Source: Syngnathus acus (Eukaryota; Chordata; Actinopteri; Syngnathiformes; Syngnathidae). Taken from it: a DNA stretch of 64,000 nt. Shown piece after piece: positions 10,617 through 22,021 of the stretch (position 1 is its first letter; every line of letters begins with the position of its first letter). The notes beneath the pieces were generated by a model. That model did not search any database. It was not told where the DNA came from and saw nothing but the letters and a program-made list of their open reading frames with translations. The position numbers and the translations under genes were made by a program. The stretch covers positions 24,365,456-24,429,455 of the forward strand of contig NC_051095.1 in the NCBI RefSeq assembly GCF_901709675.1, given 5' to 3'.

Positions 10617-11144
10617 CAGGGGTGGCCAACCAGTCAGAGGCGAACGAGCCACATTTTTGACTGTCATCCCAAAGAGCCACATCACCCCCCCCCCCAAAGA
10701 GCCACATCACCCCCCCTGACTGAGCTGAAGTGACGCTGAAGATTTGAAGCTTTGAAATGCGCTAATGATGCCTGACATATAAGGCAGAATGGCTTGCCAT
10801 TACGTTCAACAAAAAAATATAAACTCTCCCACTCTGTTTAAAAACGTCCCGTGTTCTTCATATTTTCGTTTGGCTGTGCTTTTTTTCCCTGCCATTTTGA
10901 GAGCGAACTTGAAACAAATTATTTACAACTCAAATGAACGCGCGCATTTGTCATCAGTACGTCATTCTTCTTCTTTTCAACTCAAACCGATTCAACTGGT
11001 CAGCGCACCACCGCCACCTAGGGGGAATAAATGGCAGCGCCAGCCAAGCATTTTGACGCTTGTCATGTGAAATCTCCTGAAGAGCCGCATGAAACCAGCC
11101 AAAGAGCCGCATGCGGCTCGCGAGCCGCGGGTTGGCTGCTGCTG
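10617..11144 (+). mobile_element. hAT-like non-autonomous element with perfect 8-bp TSD
   Basis: The element starts CAGGGGTGGCCAACCAG and ends GCGGGTTGGCTGCTGCTG. It is flanked by AAATAGAG at 10609-10616 and 11145-11152. It contains repeated AAAGAGCCACATCACC and the AGAGCCGCATGCGGCTC palindrome. Its right half matches 6052-6290 in inverted orientation. No intact transposase is present. Confidence 0.9.
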
Positions 11145-11594
11145 AAATAGAGAGATAAAAAGTAGAAACAACTAAAAGTAGAAACTTGTTGGCACCGCTT
11201 ACCACAAATTGTCGACACATTGCGCTAACCAACTATCAAAACAAATGAGCCAGCCAAATGTGGTTTTGCTGGTTGTTCTCTTGACACAAATTCCCTCTCA
11301 GCACTCTCAGGTTGTAAGAAAAAACCAAAACAATCTGTTGGAGTACTTTCAAAAGTAATTCAGTTTTTGTTTTCCGCAATCAGTGTTAATGTTTATTATT
11401 CCTTACAATGTTTGGCTTTTAGGGGGAATATCATTTAATTGTCGAGGGAGGAGATTTATTGGCTTCTCCGTTTATTCACTTCCTATTTTTCCAGACTGTT
11501 CCTAAATTCCACAGAGGCCCTTCACCATAAATGGGCTTTCCTTTAACTGTACGAGGGGTGAATCGTTGAGATGAATTCTTCTTTTTGTTTGCAG
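11145..11594. other. Cargo sequence immediately upstream of first coding exon
   Basis: No recognised repeat. The first coding exon is preceded by a good acceptor (TTTGTTTGCAG, ending 11594), so a non-coding exon and promoter should lie further upstream, probably in 10034-11500. Confidence 0.3.
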
Positions 11595-11633
11595 AAACTT
11601 TAGCGTCGGGAGACGAAACCGGGTGGGGTTCCC

Positions 11634-13900
11634 ATGGAAACCACATGCGCGGCGGGGGCCGTACCCAAAAAAACAGCGACCAAAAGCTCCGGTGAGTGGC
11701 GTCATCATTTGAGCCATTTTTCTTTTTTTTTTTTTATGATGTTTTATGCCAACTATGTATTTTATTTCTCCGGCTAGTGGCTGCAAGCAGCTCCACCAGC
11801 CAGGGACGGTACGCGGCCATTCCTGCTAAAGTCGACAGCGGTCTAATTCGAAAACCCAGCAGGTATGCGCACAGTCGCTTCATTTTGTTGGATGAGGGAA
11901 AGGAGAAGAAAAGTTTTGTCTTGAATCGGTGAGGTATTTTATTGAAAGCCTTGGATTAGTTCAGTGGCGTAGCCAGGAATTTTTCCAGTAGGGGCGCGCG
12001 CCCACAGGAAAAAAAATCGAACATCACCCACGCCGTTCGCTGATCGCTAAAATAACATCCGGGTCCGGGAGGCAAACGGTGAATGGATAACATCGCGCAC
12101 ATAGAATAGCGCAAGCACATTCTCGCAAGACCGAAAGAAAAAAACGGCATGAAAATGAAGAATCGAAAAAGCTCGATTTTTTTCAACCGGGGCGCAGGGA
12201 GTCCTACCCGGGGCGCCGCCCCGGCTCGCCCCGGCTTGGCTACGCCTCTGGATTAGTTTGATACAGGTGACAACTACATGACGTATCTCGTCGTCCCCGT
12301 GCTAAACTTTCACCTCAAAAGGACCTTGGTGTGTTGTCATTAAAATTCTATTGGACTGTGATTTTTTTTTTTGTATTGATTTCAATCCGACTGCCAGGAA
12401 ATGTAATAGTCAAGTTTATTTGTATAGCCCTAAATCACAAGCAGTCTCAAAGGGCTTCACATAGACAAAAATTGACAATTATTCTCAAAGCATCCCCTGA
12501 TCTTAAGCTCCCAAAAGGGCAAGGAAAAACTCAAAACCCCTGCCCGGGGAAAATGAGAAACCTTGAGAAGGGACCACAGATGGAAGGATCCCCCTTTCAG
12601 GATCACCAGGTTGTAATGGATGCAGAGAGGGCACAAATAATACATAATATGAAAATCAAAAAAGTGGATGTCCAAGTCAGAGCAAAGGGCTGCCGGAGGA
12701 GCCCTCTACTATCCTGGCCGTGGAGGTTGAGCTGCCGTTCCCCCAACCTGAATTGGCCCACGAGAATCCAGATAGCCGCTGTCAGCTTGGGTGCCACCTA
12801 ACCCAAGGGGGGGGGGGGAGAGAAAACAAAACAAACTCCGGCCGAATCGGCCACTACAGGTTAGTTAAAGGCCATGTCATAGAAATGTGTCTTTAAACGT
12901 GTCTTAAATGTTTCTACTGAGGTAGCAGTCCTAATATCCATTGGGAGGGCATTCCAAAGCTCTGGAGCCCGGATAGAAAATGCTCGAGACCCTGCAGACA
13001 CTTTCTTGGCCCTCGGTGTCGCTAAAAGGGTAGCGTTTTGCGAGCGAAGGTTACGAGACGGAACATAAGGGTTCATCAGAGCAACAGCCTGGGGGAAGAA
13101 GCTGTCTGTCTCGGTGTCTGCTGGTTTTGGCGTACCGAGCTCTATAACGCCGTCCGGAGGGGAGTACCGTTTTTTTCCGTGTATAATGCGCAAAATGTAA
13201 CTAATTTATTGTCCTAAAATCTGGGGTGCGCATTATACATGGGTACAATTTTTTTTTAAATTTTCTTTTTTTAAACTTTTTCTTTTTTTTTTTTTTTTTT
13301 TTTTTTTAAGAAAATCATGGTACAACAAAACCAACAACAGGACTGACCGACAATAGTGCGTTTGTACTGTGCTCTGGTCATTTCGTCAAAGAAGGGATAA
13401 TAGTCCTCTTCTCTTCTTGACTGATAATGAATGTGATAGTTTAATACAATCAGCAAATAACAAAATGCATATTACAGGTAATATTTTATTTCACAACACT
13501 TTGCCTTGTTCCTTTCGTCTCTGCTGTTCACTTCAAACACGCTCCATACGAACGCAATGCTCTCGTATCAGACGCTTGCTTGATCACCTGCTCGTTTGCT
13601 GTCACAATGTACCCTACACAAATCCGAAACATTTGTTGCGGCTCCGAGTCACGACGAGGGGCAAGTTTTGGTTTCCAAGGGTGTTTTTATTCCTCTTCAA
13701 CGTCTCTCCCATACAGAGCCGCCTTTTTCACATGTCCGCACGTCACTTTCCTCTCTTTTCATCTGATCGCGGTGGTGCCTTTAAGGGCAGTCGGAGAAAT
13801 CAATGCCAACAAAAAAAAATACATCCAGCCTAGTTAAGACCATACCAAAGACTATAAAAATGGGACCCATTGCCTCCCTGCGTGTGTGACGATCATTGGG

Positions 13901-13932
<32 letters not shown>

Positions 13933-15571
13933 CGTATTATACATGGGTACAGGCTTTTTTCCAGCATCAACATGCCATTTTTAGGGTGCGTATTATACAT
14001 GGGGGCGCATTATACACGAAAAAAAAACGGTAGTTCAAACAGACTGCAACCTGGGTGAGAAGGGTATGTAGAGATGTTCCTTGCACGTTTCCTGGTCCTG
14101 GACAGGTACAAGTCTTGGATAGATGGGAGGTTGATGAACCATGATCTTTTCTGCAGTCCTGATTGTCCGTTGCAGTCTGTGCTTGTCTTGTTTGGAGGCT
14201 GATCCAAACCAGACAGTGATGGAGGTGCAGAGGACAGACTGGATGATGGCAGTGTAGAAGGTCTTCAGAAGCTCTCGCGGCAGGTTGAACTTCTTGAGCT
14301 GTCTCAGGAAGTACAGCCTCTGCTGGGCCTTCTTCCGGACAAAGTCTATGTGGCCGGTCCATTTCAGTCCATTTCAGCAATACACCAGCAACAGAGCAGC
14401 CCCGCCCCCTCCCACCCCCATTCACCATTAGTGGATGGTGTGTGTGCACGTTTGGAAGAAAAAAGGACCTTAACTACATTTAGTAAAGGGTTTGTGGTGC
14501 CAACATTAGATTATTTAAAATGAATTGATGGAAAAAAGTTTAATTTAGAAATGGCCTTTTTTTTTTTCAATCACATTTTAGATGATTCAAATATTTCTCA
14601 TCACATTCATGCTTTTTTTTTTTTTTTCTCCCAGAGTTGGCAGGATTATGCAAAAACTGCTTAACCTATTTCCATAAAGCTGTACGGAGTGGTTGGACAT
14701 GTACAAATGAAATATCCAGTGCATTTTGTTTCTGAAACAGGTCACAAAAAACACTTTTTTGATTCCTTAATGCCCCTGGAAATGTTTAATATTCAAATAT
14801 GTCGATATAAAAAACACTTGTGTGCTATTTTTGTTCTACTACAGTAGTTTTTTTTTTTTAGTCAAAGGCTTTTTTTTCTCCATTTTAAATTGTACACCAA
14901 ATTCACAAAGCCTCTTTCTATGCAATTGTTTTTTTCCAGGCCTACCTCCGCTCAATTGGCGCCATTCTCAACCAGGGTGAACAATATTTCATCCAGGCCG
15001 CCCAGCACTGCAAGTCGCGAAGCTGCTGCATCCAGAGCTACCACGCTACGCAGGAGCACAGCGATGCAGCCTCTCTCTTCTGCTATCACAGTGAGGAAAG
15101 GTAAGCGGGGAGATCTTAAAATAATATTTCAATCATCAATTTCAATGTCTGCTGAACCAAGATCTCAATCTGTTTTCTGTGTTGTCACCACATGTCCATC
15201 GGCCACCTTCTGCTGCAGTTGCAAAAAGGACCGCAGCGCCATCAGCTGCCGCAAAAGAACCAGAATCTTCCAAAGCTCCAGCCGGAGGAAAGCAGCCTTC
15301 TCCCTTCGAACGGGCCGCACAAAGCGGAACACAACAACCCGGTCCTGCAAAGCCTCCAGCGGCAAGCAAGATACCCCTCCGCAGAACCCCTTCCGGTGCG
15401 GTTGCAAAGACAACAGCAGACGAGCTTTTGCGAGGCGTCGTAAACGCTCTCGCTTCCAACCCTTCACCAGTTTACCTGACAGAGGATGAAGCCAGTGACC
15501 CAGAGGACTACGAGTCGGTCCTTAACAGGACCTTCGTGTGGGAGTCCCCCGGAGAGGACTCCGCGGACTAG
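11634..15571 (+). CDS. Unrecognised 218-aa Ala/Ser/Pro-rich protein, four coding exons
   Basis: Coding exons are 11634-11691, 11778-11862, 14940-15100 and 15219-15571, with stop TAG at 15569-15571. All introns have GT/AG ends. Junction phases (1, 0/2-type split Arg codon, 1) keep a single frame, total 657 nt. The ATG follows an in-frame TAG at 11601-11603 within the same exon, which fixes the start. The protein begins METTCAAGAVPKKTATKSS, carries RYAAIPAKVDSGLIRKPSR near residues 28-48, and has a long basic Ser/Thr/Ala/Pro-rich middle, probably disordered. It ends with a short helix-like TADELLRGVVNALA and an acidic tail. I see no signal peptide, membrane segment or catalytic motif. The composition resembles spindle or chromatin adaptors, but I cannot assign a family. 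The large second intron is filled with transposons. The gene lies wholly inside the candidate composite hAT unit. Confidence 0.7.
11962..12250 (+). mobile_element. hAT-like MITE with perfect 8-bp TSD
   Basis: Ends are CAGTGGCGTAGCCAGGAA and ...GGCTTGGCTACGCCTCTG. The flanks are GATTAGTT at 11954-11961 and 12251-12258. No coding capacity. It lies in the intron between the second and third exons of the 218-aa gene. Confidence 0.9.
12411..12839. repeat. LINE 3'-UTR-like repeat
   Basis: AAGTTTATTTGTATAGCCCT and the following AATTGACAATTATTCTCAAA stretch recur in part at 38410-38600, next to another antisense Rex1 copy. They therefore probably belong to the same retroposed unit. A G9 run lies near 12808. 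Confidence 0.5.
12840..14385 (-). pseudogene. Rex1/Babar-like LINE fragment (antisense), split by a MITE
   Basis: 12840-13164 and 14033-14385 are the two halves of the reverse-transcriptase C-terminal and 3' region of the Rex1 copy at 16147-18205, in reverse orientation. Removing the insert 13167-14030 and one TA restores ...GGAGTAGTTCAAACAG, matching 17878-17893 in complement and 38750-38765. The fragment is truncated and cannot be coding. Confidence 0.85.
13167..14030 (+). mobile_element. Tc1/mariner-pogo type MITE
   Basis: Flanked by TA at 13165-13166 and 14031-14032. The ends are CCGTTTTTTTCCGTGTATAA and its complement. GTGCGCATTATACATGGG-type motifs repeat near both ends, as in the pogo element at 2639. 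The interior has poly(T)/poly(A) runs and no transposase. Confidence 0.88.
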
Positions 15572-15741
15572 TGAGATGACTCTTTTTTTACTGTGATCAA
15601 ATTAATGACAATCCCGAGACCTATTTGACTAATTCGTGCACTGGTGTTTGTGTTTTTCTTTGTTTTTTAGGGTCAATGTAGGAGTTCTTCCTTCGCCGCC
15701 CCCTCCACCCCATTCCGTGTCTGTCTTGCACTAAACAATGA

Positions 15742-15747
15742 AATAAA
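15742..15747 (+). promoter_or_regulatory. Poly(A) signal of the 218-aa gene
   Basis: AATAAA lies 171 nt after the stop codon and is followed by AT-rich sequence, fitting a short 3' UTR. A second AATAAA-like motif lies near 15908. Confidence 0.6.
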
Positions 15748-16035
15748 GATAACTTTGATAACAATTTCGTACTCATTGCATAGTTTTGTTTAAAAAGGGG
15801 TATTCCGTATTGGCTCAACTGGAGTTCGACCTATTCAAGCCCCATAGTCAGCTACGATACGGCCCCAGTTTACCTAACGACTTTTGAGGATTGATCGATT
15901 GATTGATTAATAAACACCGAAATTCAATTTTTGATTCATTTTCATACTTTAACAAAGACACACGTTTGTCTTATTAGTTCGGACCATCAATTTTCCACTT
16001 TATTTTCAATGTGATGTTTTGGCATCGTTCAAAAG
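15748..16035. other. Downstream flank of the 218-aa gene, nothing recognised
   Basis: Includes a GATTGATTGATT run near 15895. No gene is seen. Confidence 0.3.
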
Positions 16036-16140
16036 ATTTTCCGTTTTCACAAAATTCACAAATTTCCAGCAAATATTTCCCCAGTCATTCTTAATGGCAG
16101 ATTCAACATTTCACATTTATTCACATCAATTTTTGTGAGG
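16036..16140 (+). repeat. Diverged scrap of the Helitron-like repeat
   Basis: GATTTTCCGTTTTCACAAAA, then TTCCCCAGTCATTCTTAATG and CATTTCACA, follow the same order as 60890-60970 and 62240-62325. Divergence is moderate. It ends at the 5' truncation point of the Rex1 copy. Confidence 0.55.
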
Positions 16141-16146
16141 ATCTGT

Positions 16147-18205
16147 GTGTGCAGACTAAGACCTTCTGCACGTACAACGACGACAAACCTTGGTTTACAC
16201 CGAACCTCAGGAGGCTGCGCAAAGTCAAGGAGGAGGCCTACAGGAGCGGCGACCGCGACCTGTTCAGGCAGACCAGAAACACACTGAACCGAGAGGTCAG
16301 GAAAGCCAAGAGGTGTTACGGGGAGAACCTGAAGAGACACCTCTCTGCCAATCCTGATCCCTCAACAGTGTGGAAAGGTCTGCAGAGCATCACGGGCTAC
16401 AAGAAACGAACCCCCCGTCCTGTGGAGAGCCCGAGGCTTGCTAACCAGCTGAATAAGTTCTACTGCAGGTTTGATCGGTCCTCCCACACAACGGGACTTC
16501 CTGCAGCACAATCTACATACTCACCTCTCCCCACAACTGCTCTGTCCACACCTCTATCATCGTTGTCACCCACTCTCTCTCTTGCAGAGGCCGCGCCCGC
16601 ACTCCAGGTCCGCGAGGAGGAAGTGCGCCAGATGTTCCGGAGACAAAAGACCAGGAAGGCACCGGGCCCAGACGGCGTGTCACCTTCCTGCTTGAAAGTC
16701 TGCGCTGAACAGCTGGCGCCCACCTTTGCACGGATCTTCAACCGTTCTCTGGAGCTGTGTGAGGTTCCCTCGTGCTTCAAGAGCTCCACCATCGTTCCAG
16801 TGGCCAAGAAGCCCGCCATCACAGGTTTGAATGACTATAGACCCGTCGCACTGACATCTGTGGTCATGAAATCTTTCGAGAGGTTAGTGCTGAACCACCT
16901 GAAGGAGGTCACGGCCCCCTTGCTTGACCCCCTCCAGTTTGCCTACCGGGCAAACAGGTCAGTGGATGATGCGGTCAACATGGGACTGCACTACATCCTG
17001 CACCACCTGGACACCCCAGGAACGTACGCCAGGATCCTGTTCGTGGACTTCAGCTCGGCGTTCAACACCATCGCTCCTGACATCCTCCAACAGAAGCTCA
17101 ACTAGCTTGCGGTGCCTGCCCCCACCTGTCAGTGGATCACCAGCTTCCTGACCAACAGGAGACAGCGTGTGAGGCTGGGGGGCATCACATCTGACACCCG
17201 GACCACCAATACTGGAGCCCCTCAGGGGTGCGTCCTCTCCCCACTGCTCTTCTCTCTCTACACCAATGATTTCTCCTCAGATGACTCTCCTGTGAAGCTC
17301 CTGAAGTATGCAGACGACACCACTCTCATCGGACTGATCCAGGACGGTGATGAGACCGCGTACAGACAGGAGGTGGAGCGGCTGGTCCACTGGTGCAACC
17401 AAAACCATCTGGAGCTGAACCCGCTCAAGACCGTGGAGATGACAGTGGATTTCAGGCGAGACCCTTCACCACTTTTACCCCTCACTATCCGCAGTAATAC
17501 TATTCTCTCCACAGACACCTTCAAGTTCCTGGGAACCACAATCTCTCGGGACCTGAAATGGACCGGCCACATAGACTCTGTCCGGAAGAAGGCCCAGCAG
17601 AGGCTGTACTTCCTGAGACAGCTCAAGAAGTTCAACCTGCCGCGAGAGCTTCTGAAGACCTTCTACACTGCCATCATCCAGTCTGTCCTCTGCACCTCCA
17701 TCACTGTCTGGTTTGGATCAGCCTCCAAACAAGACAAGCACAGACTGCAACGGACAATCAGGACTGCAGAAAAGATCATGGTTCATCAACCTCCCATCTA
17801 TCCAAGACTTGTACCTGTCCAGGACCAGGAAACGTGCAAGGAACATCTCTACAGACCCTTCTCACCCAGGTTGCAGTCTGTTTGAACTACTCCCCTCCGG
17901 ACGGCGTTATAGAGCTCGGTACGCCAAAACCAGCAGACACCGAGACAGACAGCTTCTTCCCCCAGGCTGTTGCGCTGATGAACTCACACCACTCATAGAG
18001 TCTCAGAGTCATTACTGTGCAATAACATCCTGCTCTTCACACCTTTTTGAATTTGTCTACACTGTTTTTGCCATTATTCACATGTCCTGAGTGTTGTTAG
18101 TCACCTAAATGTTGAACAGAGGGTGTGTTTTACCGAAGTCAAATTCCTTGTTTGGCACGCTCAAACATGGCGAATAAAAACTCTTGAACTCTTGATTCTT
18201 CAATC
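16147..18205 (+). pseudogene. Rex1/Babar-like (CR1 clade) LINE, 5'-truncated
   Basis: The frame from 16149 encodes the linker before the reverse transcriptase and then RT motifs: KAPGPDGVSPSCLK, NDYRPVALTSV, LFVDFSSAFNTI, GAPQGCVLSPLLF and KYADDTTLIGL. The catalytic YADD is intact. The only break in the core is a TAG at 17103-17105, in frame with the next part (to 17885). After about 17780 the frame shifts, and the C-terminus with LFELLPSGRRYRAR continues in another frame. The endonuclease domain is missing through 5' truncation. The 3' tail is a short repeat of ACTCTTG near 18181-18197. Confidence 0.88.
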
Positions 18206-18221
18206 TGCCAGTGTTTGCAGT

Positions 18222-18500
18222 AGGGGTGTAACGATTCATCGATACACATCGATTAATCGATATAATGCTCTACAGTCAGCGAACTCCACAAACAATTCTA
18301 ATTGTACTGAGCTCCCTGTGCGTTATGTACTTCGTGTACGTTGTCACAGTTCATCAGCCAGCCAAACTCATGTATAGAACACACGTGAGCCAGCCAGCGA
18401 GTGAAACTGCAAGTAAAACAACAAACAGTTTCTTCTATGAATATTCTTATCTTATAAACAATAATAAAGTTATCCAATAAACAATGATAACTTACAGCTA
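18222..18500 (+). mobile_element. hAT end fragment
   Basis: TAGGGGTGTAACGATTCATC at 18222 and the same end at 18501 mark two same-direction hAT termini. This first fragment has no recognised coding region or opposite end. Confidence 0.5.
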
Positions 18501-18897
18501 GGGGTGTAACGATTCATCGATACACATCGATTAATGCTCTACGATTTATTGGCATCGATGCTAAACGTAAACATCGATTTATATCGCCGTGTTTGACCTC
18601 GGACATTAGACGCGACTTTATTTTGAAATCCAGTTCATTGTCGCTTGCTTCCTCTTTCCGGGAGCAGTACGCGGCGTGTTGTGTTGTGAGCAGAGCAGAG
18701 CAGGCACGTGAAAGGGGAGCCGACAACTACGCGGCTCCTGGGCTGGTGCTATGGCTAGTGTCCAAGAAGACGAGGAAATTCGCTCCCCTTTGGGCTTCAA
18801 GTCATTCGTTTGGAAGCACTTTGGATTCCAAAGAAAAGATGGCTCAACGGACAATTAAATTTATTGGAAATAAATAGTTCAGTAATGCACTTTAAAG
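18501..18897 (+). mobile_element. hAT fragment with ZBED-type transposase start
   Basis: It begins with a hAT terminus and contains ATG 18751 to TAA 18858, encoding MASVQEDEEIRSPLGFKSFV and WKHFGF. This resembles the N-terminus before the BED finger of ZBED-type transposases. The finger and catalytic core are missing. It abuts hAT copy 2 at 18898. Confidence 0.6.
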
Positions 18898-19811
18898 TAG
18901 GGATGCACCGAAAATTCGGCCACCGAAAATTTTCGGCCGAAAATGACCCAAAAGTGCATTTTCGGTTTTTGGCCGAAAGACCTAAATCACCGAAACAACA
19001 CGGCCGAAACTTGTGATGACGTGAGCAAACAGCGCAGCCAGCACGCGGGAAAACGGGATAAGAGCCAGCATGTCTGCGGTGTGGACTGATTTCACTATCT
19101 CAGAGAAAGACCCACGGATAGCGATTTGCAAAACATGCAATGCTGAAATTTCAATCTGCAAAAAGTTTCTCCACGTCGGGTTTAATTCATCACCTGAAAT
19201 CCAAACATCCCGATCGCCATTCTGAATATGAGAAGAAGGCGACACAGAAAAGGAAACTGACACCGAGCACGCCCACTCCGTCTGTGGCGGACGTTTTTGA
19301 AAAGGCAAGTTAAGTTTGTGCATCCACAATTCTTGGTGGATTTGTTGTTGATAAAGGCTATGGTAACCATTGTTTTGATACACTTTTATGTTGTACACAC
19401 AGAACAAAATGTAAAAGGCACTTGACTTATGCACTTTGTGTTTTTATAAGAGAACATATTTAATTTTACAGTCTTTCAGCAGGCCAGTCAGTTATAAGCC
19501 TGTAAATTATTATTTAATGTACACGAGTGGGGTCAAGTTAAACATTTTATTTTTATTTTATTTTTGAATTTTCATTTATATTGTGCATTGTTGTAATGTC
19601 AGTGCTAAATAAATATTCTCATACTTTTGTAACTGGTTTATTGCAATGCCTTGATTTTAGTGAGGTTAGTACACATGTAGCCATAAATGCTGTGGTTCTA
19701 ATAACTGACATAATCATTTCTTTCGGTGTTTCGGTTTTCGGTTTTCGGCCTTGGTTTCCTCATTTTTGGTTTTCGGTTTCGGCCAAGAATTTTTATTTCG
19801 GTGCATCCCTA
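18898..19811 (+). mobile_element. hAT element, non-autonomous, copy 2
   Basis: Same ends and same interior as 9133-10033, same orientation. It differs by a few substitutions and short indels, for example an extra CA in GGCGACACAG and an extra copy of a TTTTCGG motif near the right end. It carries the same broken BED finger. Its right flank is GTTTGGAC, the left flank of copy 1. Confidence 0.88.
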
Positions 19812-19819
19812 GTTTGGAC

Positions 19820-20161
19820 CAGGGTTTATTGAAGGGAAGGGGGTAGGCGAACATGGACACAGGCGGAACAGAGGCTCACGCACAGCGGGCAGGAAACAGA
19901 AGTCCACTTGGACCAGGAACAGATACGGAACAGGTTCTGACAGTGAGCCTCCACACAAGACAGGGGGGGAATGGGGGAACAGGGCAGGAACAACAGGCGC
20001 AGACACAGACGGGAAGCAACAATAGACACCGGCAGGGAGAAACACACGGGGAAGGTTTAAATATGTGAGGTAACGAGGGAGAAGGTGATAGTCATTCTGG
20101 TCATGAGGGGTGTGGCTGAGGAAAGTTTTCCGGCTCAGTGTCCTGTGGCACAGGCGTGACA
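19820..20161 (-). repeat. Solo LTR, remaining 342 bp (split from 9090-9132)
   Basis: It continues the LTR broken at 9132. On the minus strand it has TG...CA ends, a TATTTAA box near 20050 and an AATAAA signal near 19829. Outer flanks AATCT (9085-9089) and AATTT (20162-20166) agree at 4 of 5 bases, fitting a decayed LTR target duplication. Confidence 0.7.
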
Positions 20162-20649
20162 AATTTTCTGATTTTCCATATTCCTTCATTATTTTGCTAA
20201 TGAAACTGTGAAACTTTGTGTTATTTGAAGTAACAAGGTTTTAAAAGTCTTGCTTTCAATTTGGAGAAACCTAGGGGGCAAAATACAAGGTAGCACAAGG
20301 TCTTTCTTCACTTGTTAATTACTTCCCATGATGTCTTATTTTCCTGTAGCTCTTGGATGTAAAACTAAAAAATCCAGACAGCATTTTACTAATGCTCATT
20401 TATGTAATGCTGGCCTGCAACATCTCGATAACTCTGCAATACAACAATTTCTCATGTGTGAATGCAAACCATCTCCATTTGTCTTAAAATAAACTCCAAT
20501 GATGAATACAGGAAGAGTTTTACTTTTCGCTTATGTCATACTGATGTTAATGTTAACATTTTGTTTTTAACTTGTTTTTAACTTTTTAACTCTTGTAAAG
20601 TGACCTTGAGTGACCTGAAAGGCACTTCTAAATTAAATGTATTATTATT
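20162..20649. other. Intergenic DNA, nothing recognised
   Basis: No gene or repeat recognised apart from an ATT-rich stretch at its right end, into which the next LTR inserted. Confidence 0.35.
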
Positions 20650-20991
20650 TGTCACGGAGCGGATGGAGCAGGGGCGACCAAGTGCAGCTTGGACCAGGGT
20701 TTATTGAGCAAACTCAAATGGCAAACTGACACAACTTAACAAAACAATAACTGGACTGACTGACCAGGCCATGAGACAAGAAGACTACAGACATCAAGAC
20801 ATGACGACAACAATGATCCAACTGGAAGTGAGGGGCAGACAGGACTTAAATACACGACAGGTAACAAGAGGCAGGTGAGAATGATCACACTAATCATGGG
20901 CACACAGGAGGGGAGGGGCGAGCACACAGGCACACGGACAGAAACCAAGACAATATGCACATAATAAAACAACCGGGGACGAGACGTGACA
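20650..20991 (-). repeat. Solo LTR (gypsy-type layout)
   Basis: Ends are TGTCACG and CGTGACA. Read on the minus strand it has GTATTTAAG (TATA-like) and CAATAAACC (poly-A signal) in LTR order. It is a relative of the split LTR 9090/20161 and serves as the template showing that the two halves are collinear. The flanks are ATT repeats, so the target duplication cannot be read. Confidence 0.65.
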
Positions 20992-22021
20992 ATTATTATT
21001 ATTATTATTTTGTCAGAAATGAACTTCCTTTTTTTTTTTTTTTGAAAACAGGTGTTTTCACACAGAATCCCTTTTAAATGAACCAAACAATCCTCTTCAG
21101 GTAGAAGGGCAGTGTTTTTAACAACAGATTTTCAGAATTTTATTTGTTAGTAAAAATAGTCAACTTTAAAGTAATGTATATTTATGAATCCCAAAAATGT
21201 ATCTCTTTTTTTAAGATCTACTAGTGCTTGTCGCAAATTCAACAGTACACACTACAAAGTCAAACTAGGGTGCTTCATCTTCACTTACACTTACATCCGA
21301 GGTGTGGGTCTGAGTTTGTTAAGAATGTTTATATACTCACTAAAAATGCCTTCAAAACACTTTGTTGACAGCTAAAACTGACCAAGTGTGAAACCGCGTA
21401 ACATAAAGCTGAGCTCCTTTTATTACTTCTGGAATATTGCTCATGTATGCCCTGTCATCTACATACTACAAACATAGACTAAGGATGAGCACTGCACTAC
21501 TTCTTAATTACAGTGTGTTCCACACAGAGTACTGTCACTTGTGCTTAATGGTCACCTTGGTCATTACAAATGCATACATTCATTCAGGAACTGTCACAGA
21601 GCATACTGCTTACATCATCACCATCCTCACTTCATTACGCTGGCTTCATTCCAAATCTCTCTCCTACCCTTCAGGCCTTGCCATCACCTTGTCCGTCGCT
21701 ATCGTAATGAACTCTTAATTTTTGACACGTTCTCACTTCTTTCTCTAACAACCTTCGTATAGGTCTTTCACATTGACTCACCAGCTTTTAAGGCAGTTAC
21801 ATTAAGTGCCATGGCCTCCCTCTGTTACATTATGTTCTGTTCCCGACTGTATATAATGGAAGTTTAAAGCAGTTGTTCTTACTTACTTAAACGTCTTTCT
21901 TTATTGCTCGGTCAACATGCTACAGGTTACAGTCCGGTCACACTTTTGTAACGGACCGTGTCCCACTTAAAGTGGTCCCCATGGAACACAATGCTCACAA
22001 ATAAACAATCCTATTGTTACA
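20992..22021. other. Intergenic DNA, nothing recognised
   Basis: Contains (ATT)n at 20992-21010 and a T-run near 21030. Short ORFs at 21437-21762 have no family signal. Confidence 0.35.

Larger units (their letters stand above)
9133..19811 (+). mobile_element. Candidate composite hAT transposon carrying a spliced gene
   Basis: Two direct hAT copies form the ends of this 10,679-bp unit. The outer flanks are identical 8-mers, GTTTGGAC at 9125-9132 and 19812-19819. The inner flanks (CTCCATAG after copy 1, CTTTAAAG before copy 2) match neither each other nor the outer ones. Removing the unit and one 8-mer restores a continuous LTR. Eight-base duplications are typical of hAT. The simplest reading is one transposition event using the outermost inverted repeats. 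Homologous integration of cargo into a resident hAT copy would leave the same structure. Confidence 0.6.
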
